Shown one piece after another: positions 12,266 through 28,879 of a DNA stretch of 64,000 bases (the first letter of the stretch is position 1; every line of letters begins with the position of its first letter). This DNA is from Paralvinella palmiformis. Lineage: Eukaryota; Annelida; Polychaeta; Terebellida; Alvinellidae. The translations under genes were made by a program, and so were the position numbers. The notes under the pieces were generated by a model, which was not told where the DNA came from, made no database searches, and was given only the letters and a program-made list of their open reading frames with translations. The DNA lies in assembly GCA_025642065.1 (NCBI GenBank), contig JAODUP010000127.1, positions 1,370,001 to 1,434,000 on the forward strand, written 5' to 3'.

Positions 12266-13489
12266 CAATCATCTAGGCATATATTATCTGGTGAGGCAGA
12301 TTGGTGCTATATGGTTGTTTAGGTGAGAGAACAAATTGTGGTGTATATGTGTAAGTACTCTTGGTAAGACAAAACTCTCATTTAGAATTAATTATTAAAA
12401 CGTTTAACTCCCCATAACTGGGTGATATGTGGTGCAATGTGGGTGTGGGTGAAAATATGTAATACCAAGATGCTGATTTGGGGTGATAAATGCACTTAGA
12501 ACGGTATACGATATTGCTGCCGTTTGATTACCCACCAATCCCTCAACGGAACTTAATACCAATACTATTATTTAATAACAGCTTTTGTTAAAATGTATCC
12601 GAGCCACCCTCAGGTAGGTCGGGTATAGAGAAGGAACGATCATGGGCTGTGAATGATAATAAGAGAAATTTAATCAATCTCCTCGAATTATACCAGAGAG
12701 AAGTGTAACTAAACATTTACATGCATAATATACTGATTGAAACAGTGGATTGAAACTAATTACGTGTTAATAATAATAATTACCAAAATAAAAGTAAAAA
12801 CGTCTTGACAAAGGATTTACCCAATAATATCCTAATAGCTAACACTGTGCTGCTATAGTTTCTCTGGTTCGGTAATATAATATGAATTATGTATTTTGAA
12901 CATTTTATGTGACAGATATTATTATAAATTAAATTATGTAATTTTAATTCACCAAATATCCTATTGAACGATTTAAGATTAGAAAGGAGCGAAACATTGA
13001 CCCTGAATGTCATACCAAAAGATTCAATCACTAACAGTCGCTTACATGATAACATACGTTATATGTTAAGAAACTTTAGAATGTAAGAAAATTGGTTAAT
13101 TTTTAAACAGTACCCTGTATTTAAATGTATAGCTTGCTCATTTTTAATTTTAATGGGGGGGGGACTAATAAATTGTATAAGATGTTAAGACAAATGATGA
13201 CTTTTTTAAATAAAGTAAAATTGCCTTTAACAAATCAATAATTAAAATACATAATTAATTTTTCAGTTTGTATAATTAGTTGTAATAAAACTAGCAATCA
13301 GTTCTTTATCGGGTACTAGATTATTATTGCTATCATCATCATCATCATCGTCGTCGTCATTATTGTTATTATCATCATGATCATCTTTATCATCATCATC
13401 GTCCTAATGTGTATTATAATGAGAAGCAGAATGATAATTATATCGGAATGAATACTAAATATTTAAGGTAACTTCAATTGTGTTTATGT
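12266..13489. other. Intergenic, no gene seen
   Basis: AT-rich, with ATC/GTC triplet runs at about 13330-13400 and a homopolymer G run near 13157. The ORF at 12780-13055 (-) lacks recognisable motifs. Confidence 0.45.
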
Positions 13490-13910
13490 ATGCTTGCGTG
13501 CGTGCGTGCGTGCGTGCGTGTGTGTGTGTGTTTATTTTTTAGGGTACATATAAAGAGGCAACAGGCACAGAGCATCAATATATCTAAACATTCTTCGAGA
13601 ACTACCCCCATAAGTCTAAATATAAATACAAATACAACACTACATACATTAATCTAAAAAATAAATGTTCCATACGAATAACTAAATAAATCCTACCTAT
13701 ATGAACGATATATATCGGTACACGTCCGATTAGTCTGGCGTCGAAGTTCTTCTCTAACCTAAGTGAAAAGTTAGGCCTTTTATAGACCCTTAGCGTGTTA
13801 ACAAACATTACAGTTTGTGATCACGTGATAATGTACACTAACTCAGTATGGAATCACTGAAGTGATTTAGCTAAAATAAAAACAAATACTGTACAATGGA
13901 TTATTACTGG
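13490..13910 (+). repeat. Dispersed repeat R, internally deleted copy
   Basis: Begins with a (GTGC)n/(GT)n tract, then TTTTTAGGGTACATATAAAG, GGCAACAGGCACAGAGCAT, TCGGTACACGTCCGATTAG, TCTGGCGTCGAAGTTCTTCT and ends TATGGAATCACTGAAGTG, GGATTATTACTGGACTAGAA. The same blocks occur at 54870-55704 plus 60176-60223 and at 39590-40360. This copy lacks the roughly 330-bp middle present in the other two. No protein-coding capacity; class unknown. Confidence 0.8.
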
Positions 13911-13996
13911 ACTAGAACGAGAGAGAGGGGGGCACCTGCAGACAGCAAAATATTATACACATCTAACTGCTTTTATTCGAGAATTATTTATTCACC

Positions 13997-13998
<2 letters not shown>

Positions 13999-14034
<36 letters not shown>
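13999..14034. repeat. (TA)n microsatellite
   Basis: Uninterrupted TA run of about 18 units. Confidence 0.95.
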
Positions 14035-14036
<2 letters not shown>

Positions 14037-14241
14037 CTTTGTAATAATGTGGAAGAGTAACCCGAAGTCTAAATATTCATATCACTTAAGACAATAAACT
14101 TCATATATATATAAATATATATAGATAGGTGTGTCTGACGTATGTAGGCTGTATAATCAAAATCATTAAAAATATTATAAAAATATTGTAATATTTGCAT
14201 TTGATGGTAAAGAATTATGTTTAGATCTTAATATATAATAT

Positions 14242-14247
14242 TTTAAT
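14242..14247 (-). terminator. Poly(A) signal (ATTAAA) of the cGLR gene
   Basis: ATTAAA on the minus strand, 21 bp beyond the TAA stop. It is the common variant of AATAAA; other AT-rich motifs nearby could serve instead. Confidence 0.4.
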
Positions 14248-14267
14248 TGCTTCTAAACTTTATCATT

Positions 14268-18184
<3,917 letters not shown>

Positions 18185-18309
18185 GATAGCTTATTCACAT
18201 CAATTGTCTTCATTGTGTCATCACATTCCAATGTAAATAAATAAAAACAAAAATACAGTTAGAATATTCAGTTTGTTTAGATGTTTACTAATGTTATATA
18301 CCTTAACAA

Positions 18310-18390
18310 TGTTTGATATTGATATATTATATTATATTAAAATATATTATATTATATTATATTATATTATATTATATTATATTATATAAG
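18310..18390. repeat. (ATATT)n tandem repeat
   Basis: Five-base unit repeated about 15 times with slight irregularity, upstream of the cGLR start. Confidence 0.85.
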
Positions 18391-18718
18391 CTGTCTTATA
18401 TAAACATAGACGTCTAGAAACTGTTGCATTAATCGACGTATTTTTTTAATTACTTTTCTTAAGTGAAATAGATCGATAATTCTGATCATCAATATGATAA
18501 TATTTTATCTGCACTTTAATATATCGGCTAACTAGCGAATAGATTATTATTTGATTAATTTTAATATTAATGCTACTATTTCATATAAATGGCGTTCGTT
18601 CTTGCCTAGATTACGCGACAGATTTATGACATCAGCGAGAGTGTTATTTGGTATTAATTATTTTATTAATGTCTTATAATCAAGCAATATAATGAGATAA
18701 TTAGCTTTATAACAACAA

Positions 18719-18719
18719 A

Positions 18720-18804
<85 letters not shown>
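18719..18804. repeat. (CA)n(TA)n microsatellite
   Basis: Same compound CA-then-TA structure as in the cGLR intron at 17692, though a separate locus. Confidence 0.95.
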
Positions 18805-18807
<3 letters not shown>

Positions 18808-20127
18808 TCAGGATGCATATCCAGATAACGTGTTTAGAAATGACAAGTGATCACACTTAAGGATAGCATATACCAACATATATGAAAATAGTTGTTATCT
18901 CCTAGGCTGATAAAAAAATAAGTGTGCAGTCTGGTATTTCAATCTCTTGGCCTCCATCTTGGTTTTCAGAATGGCCGCCATGCAAAGTATGGTACCTGGA
19001 TATTTGGCCATATTTTCGCAAACAGATGACATAAAAATTAAATTGAAAGCTCATCATTTATCGTTCAGCTAACCAGGAATCCAATGGAATAATAAGATTA
19101 ATCAGGTTTGTTTTAAATATTTGTTTGCACATATGTAACGGAAATGTTCAACAAAATTAATCTTCAACACATCACCGACTTCATAGTGGTGATTTAAAGA
19201 GCTACAATGCCTATATGTTATGCTAACAAATAGCTGCATCTGTCTAGGTAAATCAATGCTAGATATGCCCCGTAGATTCTGAATTGTGTTTACTGACACG
19301 GCATTAGCTTCCTACAGTACGTCCATTTGTTGACTTTAATATTTGCATTTTATTTTCAAAGAAACCTTCAATTCGTGTCAATGGACTATTGTAATTCCAA
19401 CATACGTCTAATTACTTATTCATAATTGCGTACTTCGCCGGATTTCTACATAGCTAATAACGGATATTTGCAGCATAAAAGGTAATTCTTCAAATCTGCA
19501 AATGAAGTAATCAATTGGTATTAATAATCGTTATGTGTATATTTATCCTCAATTCTTCTTAATAAACAAAAGGGGTGTTATTTAGGCATTCATTTTTATT
19601 GTTATCGTAATATGTGGTCTATCACATACAAAGGGTGAATTGTAGTTCCGATTCATTCGCCAGGTGGACCATGTCATGATTTGAGTTATAAACAACACCG
19701 TGGTGTGCATTAATTGAACACTTACCTGTCAGATATGTGTGCAGTGTGTCATGTGTATGCACTAGGTTGTTTAGATTATCGTTTCAGTGTTGTTCAATAC
19801 CATTGAAATTATATCCCTTGAGGCTGATATCCCACCAATATATTAGACAATTCGTAAACAATTCGTACACGCAACATTTCCGCCACTTTTGCACGCCTTG
19901 CGCTGCTGCTAGATGACTATACATCTCTAAAGGTGACTCGCAATTGGAATTGTCACAAGTTTTGTTCGCAAACACTTTACACAAATGTTTCCGTATTTTC
20001 AGATGAGGATTTGATGCGATGTTGAAATGGAGGTTACTTTGTCATTTGGAAGAAAACGTCATTGAACAGTGTATAATATGTCCATGTCGAATCTCACCTT
20101 ATACAACATGCAACATCATTGAACTAT

Positions 20128-20128
<1 letters not shown>
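18805..20128. other. Intergenic; possible upstream untranslated exon
   Basis: A strong minus-strand donor (GACAG then GTAAGT) lies at about 19729. An upstream non-coding exon of the cGLR could end there, but no acceptor partner can be fixed from sequence. The ORF at 19784-19984 (-) is cysteine-containing yet unrecognised. Confidence 0.2.

Positions 20129-20130
<2 letters not shown>

Positions 20131-20190
<60 letters not shown>
20131..20190. repeat. (AT)n microsatellite
   Basis: Two AT runs broken by one TT. Confidence 0.95.
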
Positions 20191-21101
20191 ATGACCTCTC
20201 TAACAAATAGATTTGGTGAAATTGCGTCCTCAACTGAAATGGCAACAAGCACGCTGTTCATCGCCCACCAATACTACAGATATAAAGCGACTGAAAGTGA
20301 AACCGAAACTGCCAAATCTACAGACATAGATGAACGTGATAGAGCAAATACTAACTCACAACGCCCAAATAGTACGTGAGTCGTTTGGCGTAAATCGATA
20401 TTTTATCAGGCAGATAAAGCTGGTACTAAACTCGTCAATTGTCAGATAATGCATACGTCGGAAACGAAAATAATTGAATTATCAAAACATGACCGTGTGA
20501 TGATGCACATAGACTTACAGATATTCATGACCTGTCCACCCCACCCCCGCAGCAGAAGGGACGTACCACCTGAAATGTCATAGAACGTTTGAACGGGAGA
20601 ATTCCAGAATTACCTTTGAAGGTGATATGACAGACCATTTGTGTTTTGAAAAGGTTTTGGCAGAATTAAAACGGAACCTCTTCAGCGGTTAGGTATATTC
20701 ACTAGATACAGTGTGTGCACGATATTGCCAGCTATTAGCAGTCTCAGGCGATGACAAGGCCGAACCCGATGTCTATCACAGTCAACATTTCTAGGAACGT
20801 ATCAGAAAGCATCAATTAGCAGTTGTGGAATTTGTGCACCCTCGGAATTAGTGTTTTCTAAATCGTCACCTGATGGCGCCAATCAACCTTTGAACGAATC
20901 AACTAATTACGCTCTACGTATAACCAACCTATATTGGGTGATTCGGATGTGGAAACTGTTGACATAGAGACCGGAATATTGAGTTGGCCTTAGAGATTTG
21001 CCATAAAGGTACGCGGTTTTATTGATGGAACAAATGCAGATATCTCCGAGAATCTGGTTCATAAGAGTTTGTATTTACTGCTGCGATTGGTGTGTGTCAA
21101 G
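20191..21101. other. Intergenic, no gene seen
   Basis: An open stretch at 20191-20379 ends at a donor-like ACGTGAGT, but it encodes nothing I recognise and its 5' end is the microsatellite. Otherwise featureless. Confidence 0.3.
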
Positions 21102-21296
21102 TATGATGATGGTGATTGATGTTTTACGGCCACTTTTGCTGCACATGGTAGGCTAAATGGGCCGAGCGACCTCCAAAGGTAGTGAAGCGAAGTGAAAGAT
21201 GAAACGCACTTCGGATATTTCAACGCCGAGATTCGAACTCCGGTGGTAGTGATCTGTGATCCAAACGCGCTACCATTTAGACCACGGGGGTGCACT
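21102..21296 (-). repeat. tRNA-SINE A, complete copy
   Basis: Reading the minus strand: tRNA-like head with GGTCTAAATGGTAGCGCG (A box region) and GAGTTCGAATCTCGG (B box), then the body GACTTCGCTTCA..CTTTGGAGGTCGCTCGGCCC, GTAAAACATCAATC and an ATC tail. Confidence 0.88.
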
Positions 21297-21854
21297 CGAT
21301 GAAGTCGGCGATACAGACAGAACACAAACAAAAAATATTAAGTATAGCACAAGATATTGTGTTTCTGGTATCCAATCTACTGGCACAATATGAGAAGAAT
21401 GTATTTGTTCCGTCTAACATCTGCCATGGAACATTGGCAAATTATGTACACTATAGAAATGGCAACATAGATAGTAATAAGGAAATTATTATTATTATTA
21501 TTATTATTAATCATATCTAATTTATTACAATCGATGATATAGAGTTTAATTTTAAATTGTTTATGGTCATTTTCTTGACTAATCACAAATGACCGGAACT
21601 TTCTACGAAGGTCATTAGTCACTAACTATTTACAACAAAATGTTGATGCAATATTACTAGATTCTTACAAATGATAATCGTAATTATGAAATATTGCATC
21701 TAATTGTAAAATCAGTAGTCGTACATTATTATATCTTCGAGTCAACTTAGAAGAATAATCGTGCCGAATAGATACAGAAACATCTCAGGAGACAACTGAT
21801 ACTAGAGATGAACAATTGATAACATCTTGTAACTGATAATTGGGAAGATGGGTA

Positions 21855-21984
21855 TCATGTGATATATGATATGATATGATATGACATGATATGATATAAG
21901 ACATGACTTGACTTGACAAAACATGACATGATATCACATGACACGACGAGACGCGAAATGGTATTGTTTTATATGATGTGACAT

Positions 21985-22042
<58 letters not shown>
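21855..22042. repeat. Degenerate 5-mer repeat (TGATA/TGACA) and (TA)n
   Basis: Pentamers of the type ATGAT/ATGAC run from about 21855 to 21985 with drift, followed by about 27 TA units to 22042. Confidence 0.85.
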
Positions 22043-22045
<3 letters not shown>

Positions 22046-22587
22046 ATATGATATGACACGAATTGATACGATACTTGTCATTTACAACTAGGATATAATT
22101 GATCTATTTAATTACTACAAGATGTTAATAGTGTAATGTTAGATTTGCAGGTAAATATTGTTATTGTTTCACTTTTATTATTATTGTTTATATGATAAGG
22201 CCAACTAATTAGTGAAAGTATAGACGTGATATTAGAGATGAAATACTCTTCAGACTAATTTTAGCCCGGATCTGTGGTGAACAACACTACTAGTTCAGCC
22301 ACGGAGTGTATTATCCACATAATGGTGATAAATATAGATAAACTATCTGTCATGGGTAAAGATATTAGAGGAAAAACCTGCTCTGCATTTTAATTTAATT
22401 TAGAAATGGTGATTGTGTAATATAGGTATCAAATAACTATATCTGGTTATAGATAACATTTGAGGGTTCAACTTCGATAACATAACGAAAGGCCTATAAC
22501 ACAATGCAAGGTCGATAACATAATGAGAACAGATCCTGAAAACTTTATCCCGACAGAGGAAAGCACCGGACTACTCGTTAATACAAG

Positions 22588-22589
22588 AA

Positions 22590-22670
<81 letters not shown>
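22588..22670. repeat. (AAT)n microsatellite
   Basis: AAT run with one interruption near 22625, immediately 5' of a 'GCGC' type repeat. Retroposon tails of this kind often seed microsatellites. Confidence 0.95.
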
Positions 22671-22672
<2 letters not shown>

Positions 22673-22925
22673 GCATAGTCATAAAGCGCCAAAACCAGGG
22701 AACCTTGTTCTGAGGCGCTGTGCAATATCATCCCTGACTGAACCCTTTTTTCAATCCAGCACACACCTCATATGTTGTCATTATAAGGGCAAGGCATTAC
22801 TCAGACACATACCCATCATGTCCTCTCAGTTCCGGATGAGTGAACCAGCCGCCATACGACAGTATTCCAGCTCAGGAGCCTCGAATCCACGACCTTGCCA
22901 TAACGAATCCCACCATCTAACTAAC
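22671..22925 (+). repeat. Diverged 'GCGC' family repeat with tRNA-like 3' part
   Basis: ATAAAGCGCC..GAGGCGCTGTGCAATATC resembles the paired GCGC core at 35973 and 2290(-). Further on, AGCCTCGAATCCACGACC looks like a reversed-tRNA B-box region. It gives a 99-codon ORF that I regard as accidental. Confidence 0.45.
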
Positions 22926-24552
22926 CGCCCCATCAAGGCTCGCATATCACAGAACCGGCGGTTAAAATAATTAATATTTAATTATCAAATCCATCAAACT
23001 ACTTGCCACAAACAACACGGCGTCTCTACCTGTTCTGAGAAGTATCGGCTGAATAACAAAAGGGAAATCACTTGTCACAGCCATAACAAAATAGGACGTT
23101 ATGATAATTATATAGGACTTCTGTAATCAGGTCAAAAAGATCCATACCTCGTATACTGACTTCAACTGTTACGTGTCTTCTCCTCGGATAATGTCACAAT
23201 TGGTGAGGGATCGTAACGGAGTTACGTTTATAACAGTCGGCGATATATACACATATATCAAAAGACAACGCTTCTTCGCCGTCAACTAACCTTAATTATC
23301 ATATCAAAAGCCAGTATGACGTCAACAACCAGGTATCACCAAGTAAACACGACCAGAGACTTCTATTTATAAATGTTCAACGAACAAACAGACCTGTTAA
23401 TCAGACCGTAACAGGTAGTCAGTGTTCTAGAATTGTGAGTGCGCGCGTGCGTGCGTCCGTGTGTGTGTGTGTGTGTGTTATGGGTATGCGTGTGTGTGTG
23501 TGTGCGTGTGTGTGTGTGCGTTATAGGTATATTCGTGTGTGCCCTTGCATATTGTACGGGAGTGTTCGCGTATACGTGTATGACTCAATTTCAGGTATGA
23601 TTGTACATTGTCTTAAGATAGCTCATATTACTAAAGAATGATTAAATCTATATTGTATTGTCATTATGATTTTAGACAGGTATACAATAAACTATAGCCT
23701 GGATTAATGTCAAATCGATATCGAGTTAGCTGAGATAACAATTTTCAAAAGTAAACTAAATTAAACTCTGTACAACGAACTAGGAAAATAGGTGGATAAT
23801 TAAAGAAGATTTGTTTTCCATTATCTATTCCAAAATAGGTTAACAACAATCTGAATAAACAACAATAATTAATAACAATAGAGATTGAGGCAGGGAGTAT
23901 AAAAATAGGAAATTGCCTTATAGTGTTTAAAACAAATGTGGGGGATGAGTTTCATATTCAGATATCTCAAAATACGTTCGGTTATTAAATTTGATATTTG
24001 TGCAAAACAATTAATAACTTTACAACGAAAGCATGGATCTAGAGAAATCGCCTTCGATATCTCAGCTTAGTCCATCATAGCTTAAAGTAGATAATTCCGA
24101 TAATAAACAAAAGAAAATACATATTTTCAAATAATTGATGTAACAGTTCGATCCCATAAAGATCCGACACGCTGTTATTGTTGCATCGATTTATTTATTT
24201 AACCTGGAACATATGTACAGAATTCAGAAATTATGGCATTTATTCATAAATAATCTGTAAACAAAACTCCAACTATTACGAACAACAGTTATACAAGGAT
24301 ATAAACGACTAGCAGCCATAAAAGACATCCAACTACCTTACTGTTACTAACATATTACCCGACATATTGTGGAATAAAATGACTGCCTAACCTGACACCT
24401 GGCGTCTAACCAAAGTCTAGTAGCAGTACGTTTATTCTGATTAACTATGAATTTACCAAATGTTAAAAGTAATTATTCCAGTTGAAGATTCACCGTGTCT
24501 TGTCAGTGTTAATCGTAGTCCGTCCGAGACAGCAAATTACGCCCCGAGCTAG
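22926..24552. other. Intergenic, no gene seen
   Basis: Contains a GT/GC tract at 23437-23520. No coding exon recognised. Confidence 0.45.
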
Positions 24553-24710
24553 TGATGATGATGAGTTGATGTTTTACGGCCACGTTTTGCATCTCTAAAG
24601 CTAATGAAGCGAAGTCAAAGATGAAACGCTCTTCCGATATGCCAACGCCGAGATTCGAACTCAGGTGTTACAGATCTGTGGTCCAAAGCGCTACCAACTA
24701 GACCAATTAC
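24553..24710 (-). repeat. tRNA-SINE A copy with a body deletion
   Basis: Head with TTCGAATCTCGGCG and the GACTTCGCTTCATTA body are clear on the minus strand. About 30 bp around GGAGGTCGCTCGGCCC are deleted relative to 63458. Confidence 0.85.
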
Positions 24711-26455
24711 GGTTAGACGCTAGCTGTATGATGTTGGAAAATGTGTGTTTTTACAGAGAAGTTTGGAGATGTTAAGGCTGTATTCCATCGAGCTCAATAA
24801 GGCGAGATTTTTCATCCAAATCGAAACTTGTGTATATCAATAGAACGAGACTGAGCTTCGAATGTATCGGGTACAGCGACATTTTGTGTTTTAAGCATTT
24901 CTTAACTTACACCTATAATGGAGCATAATAACTAGCCTTTGACAAACTTTCCGCTCGCTCTACTACTTCGAATGCTCAGTGAAATACTTAAGCTGACTAA
25001 TGTGACTTTATATAGAAGACTAGTCGTAAGTTGTTTGATCTAAAAATATCATATTCAAAACACCAGAGATATATCCAAATATTCATATCGCCTAGTGAGC
25101 GATAATAGGCAAAATAATTATATTTGTGTTTCTACTAAGCAGTTCAATTTAATTCGGAACTATCAGCGACAGTTGTGTATTTTAATTTGTTTCATTCGAT
25201 GTCTTAAAAACATAAAGCTGTGAGCACCAGCAATATTTAACAATTTCAGTTGGATTAGCTGTGTTCGTAGTTAGTCTTATGTACACACATCAGTGATATT
25301 TTTCGACGTGAAACCAGTTCTAAATACACATATCTCTCTACCACCAGTTCAACGTCCTCGATAATTTCAACATGCCTGGTCTGATATTCAAGTTAGACAG
25401 CTTCTCTCGATATTGACTGATATATAGACACCGTCTTATAGACGCGATCGACCTTATACACGAGTATATCCGGTAACGAAATGCTGAATTTTAGGCAAGA
25501 TTTGTACGGAATGTGGCTCCGCTAAGTTGTTTTGTCATATATAAAAAAGGTTCCAGTGACTCATTACCCAGAACTGTCAGAAACATAACATCCATACTAA
25601 ATAAAAACAATAAATCTAACTTAAACGACAAATGTAAGCATTAACATGAAAGTTGGTTGTTAAAGTTGTCTGACCGTTATGATAGGTTTATAATGGTCTG
25701 AGGGGGTAACTTTTAGTGGCCTGAAAGCTGATTAGATTAGGTTATTTTTACAACTATCCTCCATATACGGAAAACTCATAGTTCAAATAGGCTTATATTA
25801 AAACCAATATCTCGTATAAATAATTCCTAACTAAAAGTTTATTATTTTGCATAATTCGGAGAAATTCTCGATATCAATGAAACGTACTTCGATTGAACGC
25901 CGTATTATAATTTTTTGTCGGGTCCTGAAACAAAAACCCCAAATTTTTTTTCGTTTTTATAAGAAACCTTAAGGATAGCTTAAATATAAAATTTTTTAAA
26001 AAGCGGAGATAGCGAACGTTCCTTTGAAACAAGGTCGTTCGATAATCATGAAACCTGCCGATCCTCAAACAATTTTTTTTAAATTTTAAGTATCACGCTT
26101 AAACACTAAAATATGCGTAAGTAATATGCAACAATAAGGATTTATTAGTGTAAAAATAATGACGTAATTTGGGAATTCCCCACCCGGGTTTTACTTCGCT
26201 CCTGATTGGTCAGCTTGTTACTCCGCCGTTGAGCACAGGCCACTCCCTCTCTGTTGCGATTGTTTACTTTGCAGTCTTTTGTTCTCGCTTTGTTCATTCA
26301 CAATCTCTTCCTAGCTGGATCTTTAAAAAAAAACTATTAGAAAAATGTATAAATGCAAGTGTTTTGGATAACCAAATAGCACTCAGTGGATCAATTTTAT
26401 TTTCAATTTTGTGCCGGAATAAGAATATTGTCATCAATGTTTACTAATAAAATCC
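24711..26455. other. Intergenic, no gene seen
   Basis: AT-rich. A CCAAT-like GATTGGTCA lies near 26203 with a 92-codon ORF after it (26169-26447), but no motif or splice pattern supports a gene. Confidence 0.4.
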
Positions 26456-26649
26456 GGCTCCTCGGTTTAACGGGTAGCGGGTTGGACCACAGATCACTAC
26501 CACCCGTGTTCGAATCTCGGCGTGGGCATATGTGAAGGTTGTTTCATCTTTGACTTCGCTTCATTACCTTTGGAGGTCACTCGGCCCATTTAGCCTACGA
26601 TGTGCGCCACAGTGACCGTAAAACATCGATCATCATCATTATCATCATC
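26456..26649 (+). repeat. tRNA-SINE A, complete copy
   Basis: CTCGGTTTAACGGGTAGCGG (A-box region), GTGTTCGAATCTCGGCGTGG (B box), the conserved body GACTTCGCTTCATTACCTTT..TCGGCCCATTTAGCCTAC, and a (CATCAT)n tail. One of the best references for the family here. Confidence 0.9.
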
Positions 26650-27382
26650 CCGTCAAGCGCAGGACCTGAAAAAGTTATGGCGAGAGATCGTTCCGATGAA
26701 CGTTAACTATCGAGAAACAATGTCAACATATTTAATTTTTGTTTATTGATAAGAATAAGTAATATTTTTATCCTTTCACATAACTTCTTATCTCCTCTGT
26801 GAAACTGTACCACAAAGTGTGAGCTGGTGCGTCAAATATACAATCCTCATATGACTGGATCCAACAGACAGCTACTTAAAGTTGTATCTCACGATGATGG
26901 TTTAAGTTTTCCAGATCAGTTCTAATAGACACGAATTCACATAGGAATTCAAATCTATTGCAGTTGATTGATTTACAAGTTATTACTAACGCATTGAAAT
27001 GGATACGATATCTTACCGGCAGCCAATATAGTTGTCAAAGGATAAAGATTGTCGTATTTTTCAGCATTTGCCACTATACGATCTTTACCATTCTGAATTC
27101 GTAGAAGGCAGTTGATGTTATAACGAGATTTGACATATAACAGGGAGTTACAATAGCCTATATGAGACGTAACAAAGGTGTGGACCAGAGTAACAAATTT
27201 GTTTTGTGTTATGAATCATTTCAGGTGATTGATATTTATAAGATCCTTGTAGGCAATTCAACATAGTAATGTCAGAGTTTTGTTTATATTAATACATTTG
27301 TCAAAAATATCCCTTAAGCTTTTTAGTAAACTATTAGAAAATTTTAATTCGGGCTATTCAAGCACTTTACCTAACAAATCGA

Positions 27383-27420
<38 letters not shown>

Positions 27421-27774
27421 TGTGTCTGTCTGTGTCTGTCTGTCTTTCTGTCTGTTAGTATGACAATAGTAGTTCAGTAGCTCGGTCTTTGGATACGTCT
27501 GTTGTTTTGTCTATTTGTCTATATGCATGTGTATCAATTTTCCTATTTTGCCTATCTAAGTCTATCCGTCCGTCCGCCTGTCTGTCTCTCTATCTCTGAT
27601 GACTATAAAGTGACGTTTGTTTTTATTTTCCACAACAATTTCTCTTTGTCTAGTTTCTTCCTCGTTCCTGTCAATGTGGCTACACCCTCTCCCCCCAGCC
27701 AACGCGAATATAATGACTGATTGTTTGCTTACGTGAAAACTGGTTGTTTAACTTCCTCAGTAACCAAAAAGCTC

Positions 27775-27823
<49 letters not shown>

Positions 27824-28228
27824 CATCTATTTAATAGACCATAGTTTAAAGTATTACTTATTACTGTCATTCTCCTAGTTAGATAGTTGTACAGAACTAT
27901 GATGGATTTGTGTATGGATCTCTTCATCTTAAAATAAATATTGACAAGTTGCGGGTAGAACGTATTCGGAGATTTTTATTTCATATTTAGAAATGATGTA
28001 AACTAATTTAAAACATTAGTAATTCAGATTTCAATGTTCCATCATCGATCACTTGTTATGGGATCTGATCTTCTTTTCGCATTTACGCTTAAATAATGGC
28101 ATTTTGTAAACAGGTTTAAAGTGTAGATGTGTCTCTCTCATTGACAGTGTTATGTAAATAGTGGGACAACTAACGAGACGACATCATAGATGAAATAACC
28201 TTCAGGCTTGAGCCGCCATAGATGTATG

Positions 28229-28265
<37 letters not shown>

Positions 28266-28675
28266 CGTGTCCGTGTGTGTGTGTGCGTGCGTGTGTGTGT
28301 GTGCGTGTTGGGTGATAACGTTAAGATAATCTGGCTTTTTACCATCCATGTCAGCTGTCTAGCAAATATAGCATTGTTCATTCAAGCAGGGTGAAAAATT
28401 CTTCGAATTTTAATAGTTTTATAATCTAGTTCGTGCATGATTTCTCAGCGTTTTTATATGGTGGCTTTATAGCTGAATGCCTAATACACATGCCTGCTGA
28501 CGTAACAAATGTAGTATAGATAGAACAAATATTTGATGGGAAGGTGAGAGTGAATCATCTTCTGTTTATTTCTAGTCTTTGTTCTCTCGTGATATGATTG
28601 TGGGCGATAAAAGCAGCTATCACGTGTTATATATATATGCTCGGAGTACAACAACATAATAATCGTTTTATTCAA
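26650..28675. other. Intergenic with microsatellites
   Basis: (TG)n then TCTG repeats at 27386-27455, (TA)n at 27780-27824, and (CT)n then GT-rich at 28236-28312. Low-complexity ORFs here are frames of these repeats. No gene recognised. Confidence 0.6.
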
Positions 28676-28681
28676 TTTATT
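28676..28681 (-). terminator. Poly(A) signal (AATAAA) of the PGRP gene
   Basis: AATAAA on the minus strand about 200 bp past the stop codon; a second overlapping copy sits at 28667-28672. Confidence 0.55.
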
Positions 28682-28879
28682 AGTAGCGTTTAGTCTAGAA
28701 AAGGTCAGCACATAAAGATAACGAAATTAGTGGCAATAAATAAAGGGGTCACACTCACGAACACTTACGCCCTTATAGACTTACATTTAAAAAAGCCAAC
28801 CTTAGATCTAATTGTACGATAATGACGACAGGGAGCAATAATATATGTGAACTACGTTAAGAAATTGACATCTGCTAAT

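Noticed and set aside
26456..26540. tRNA-like sequences with B box
   Set aside because: They recur with the same non-tRNA body and ATC tail in many copies, so they are SINE heads and not tRNA genes.
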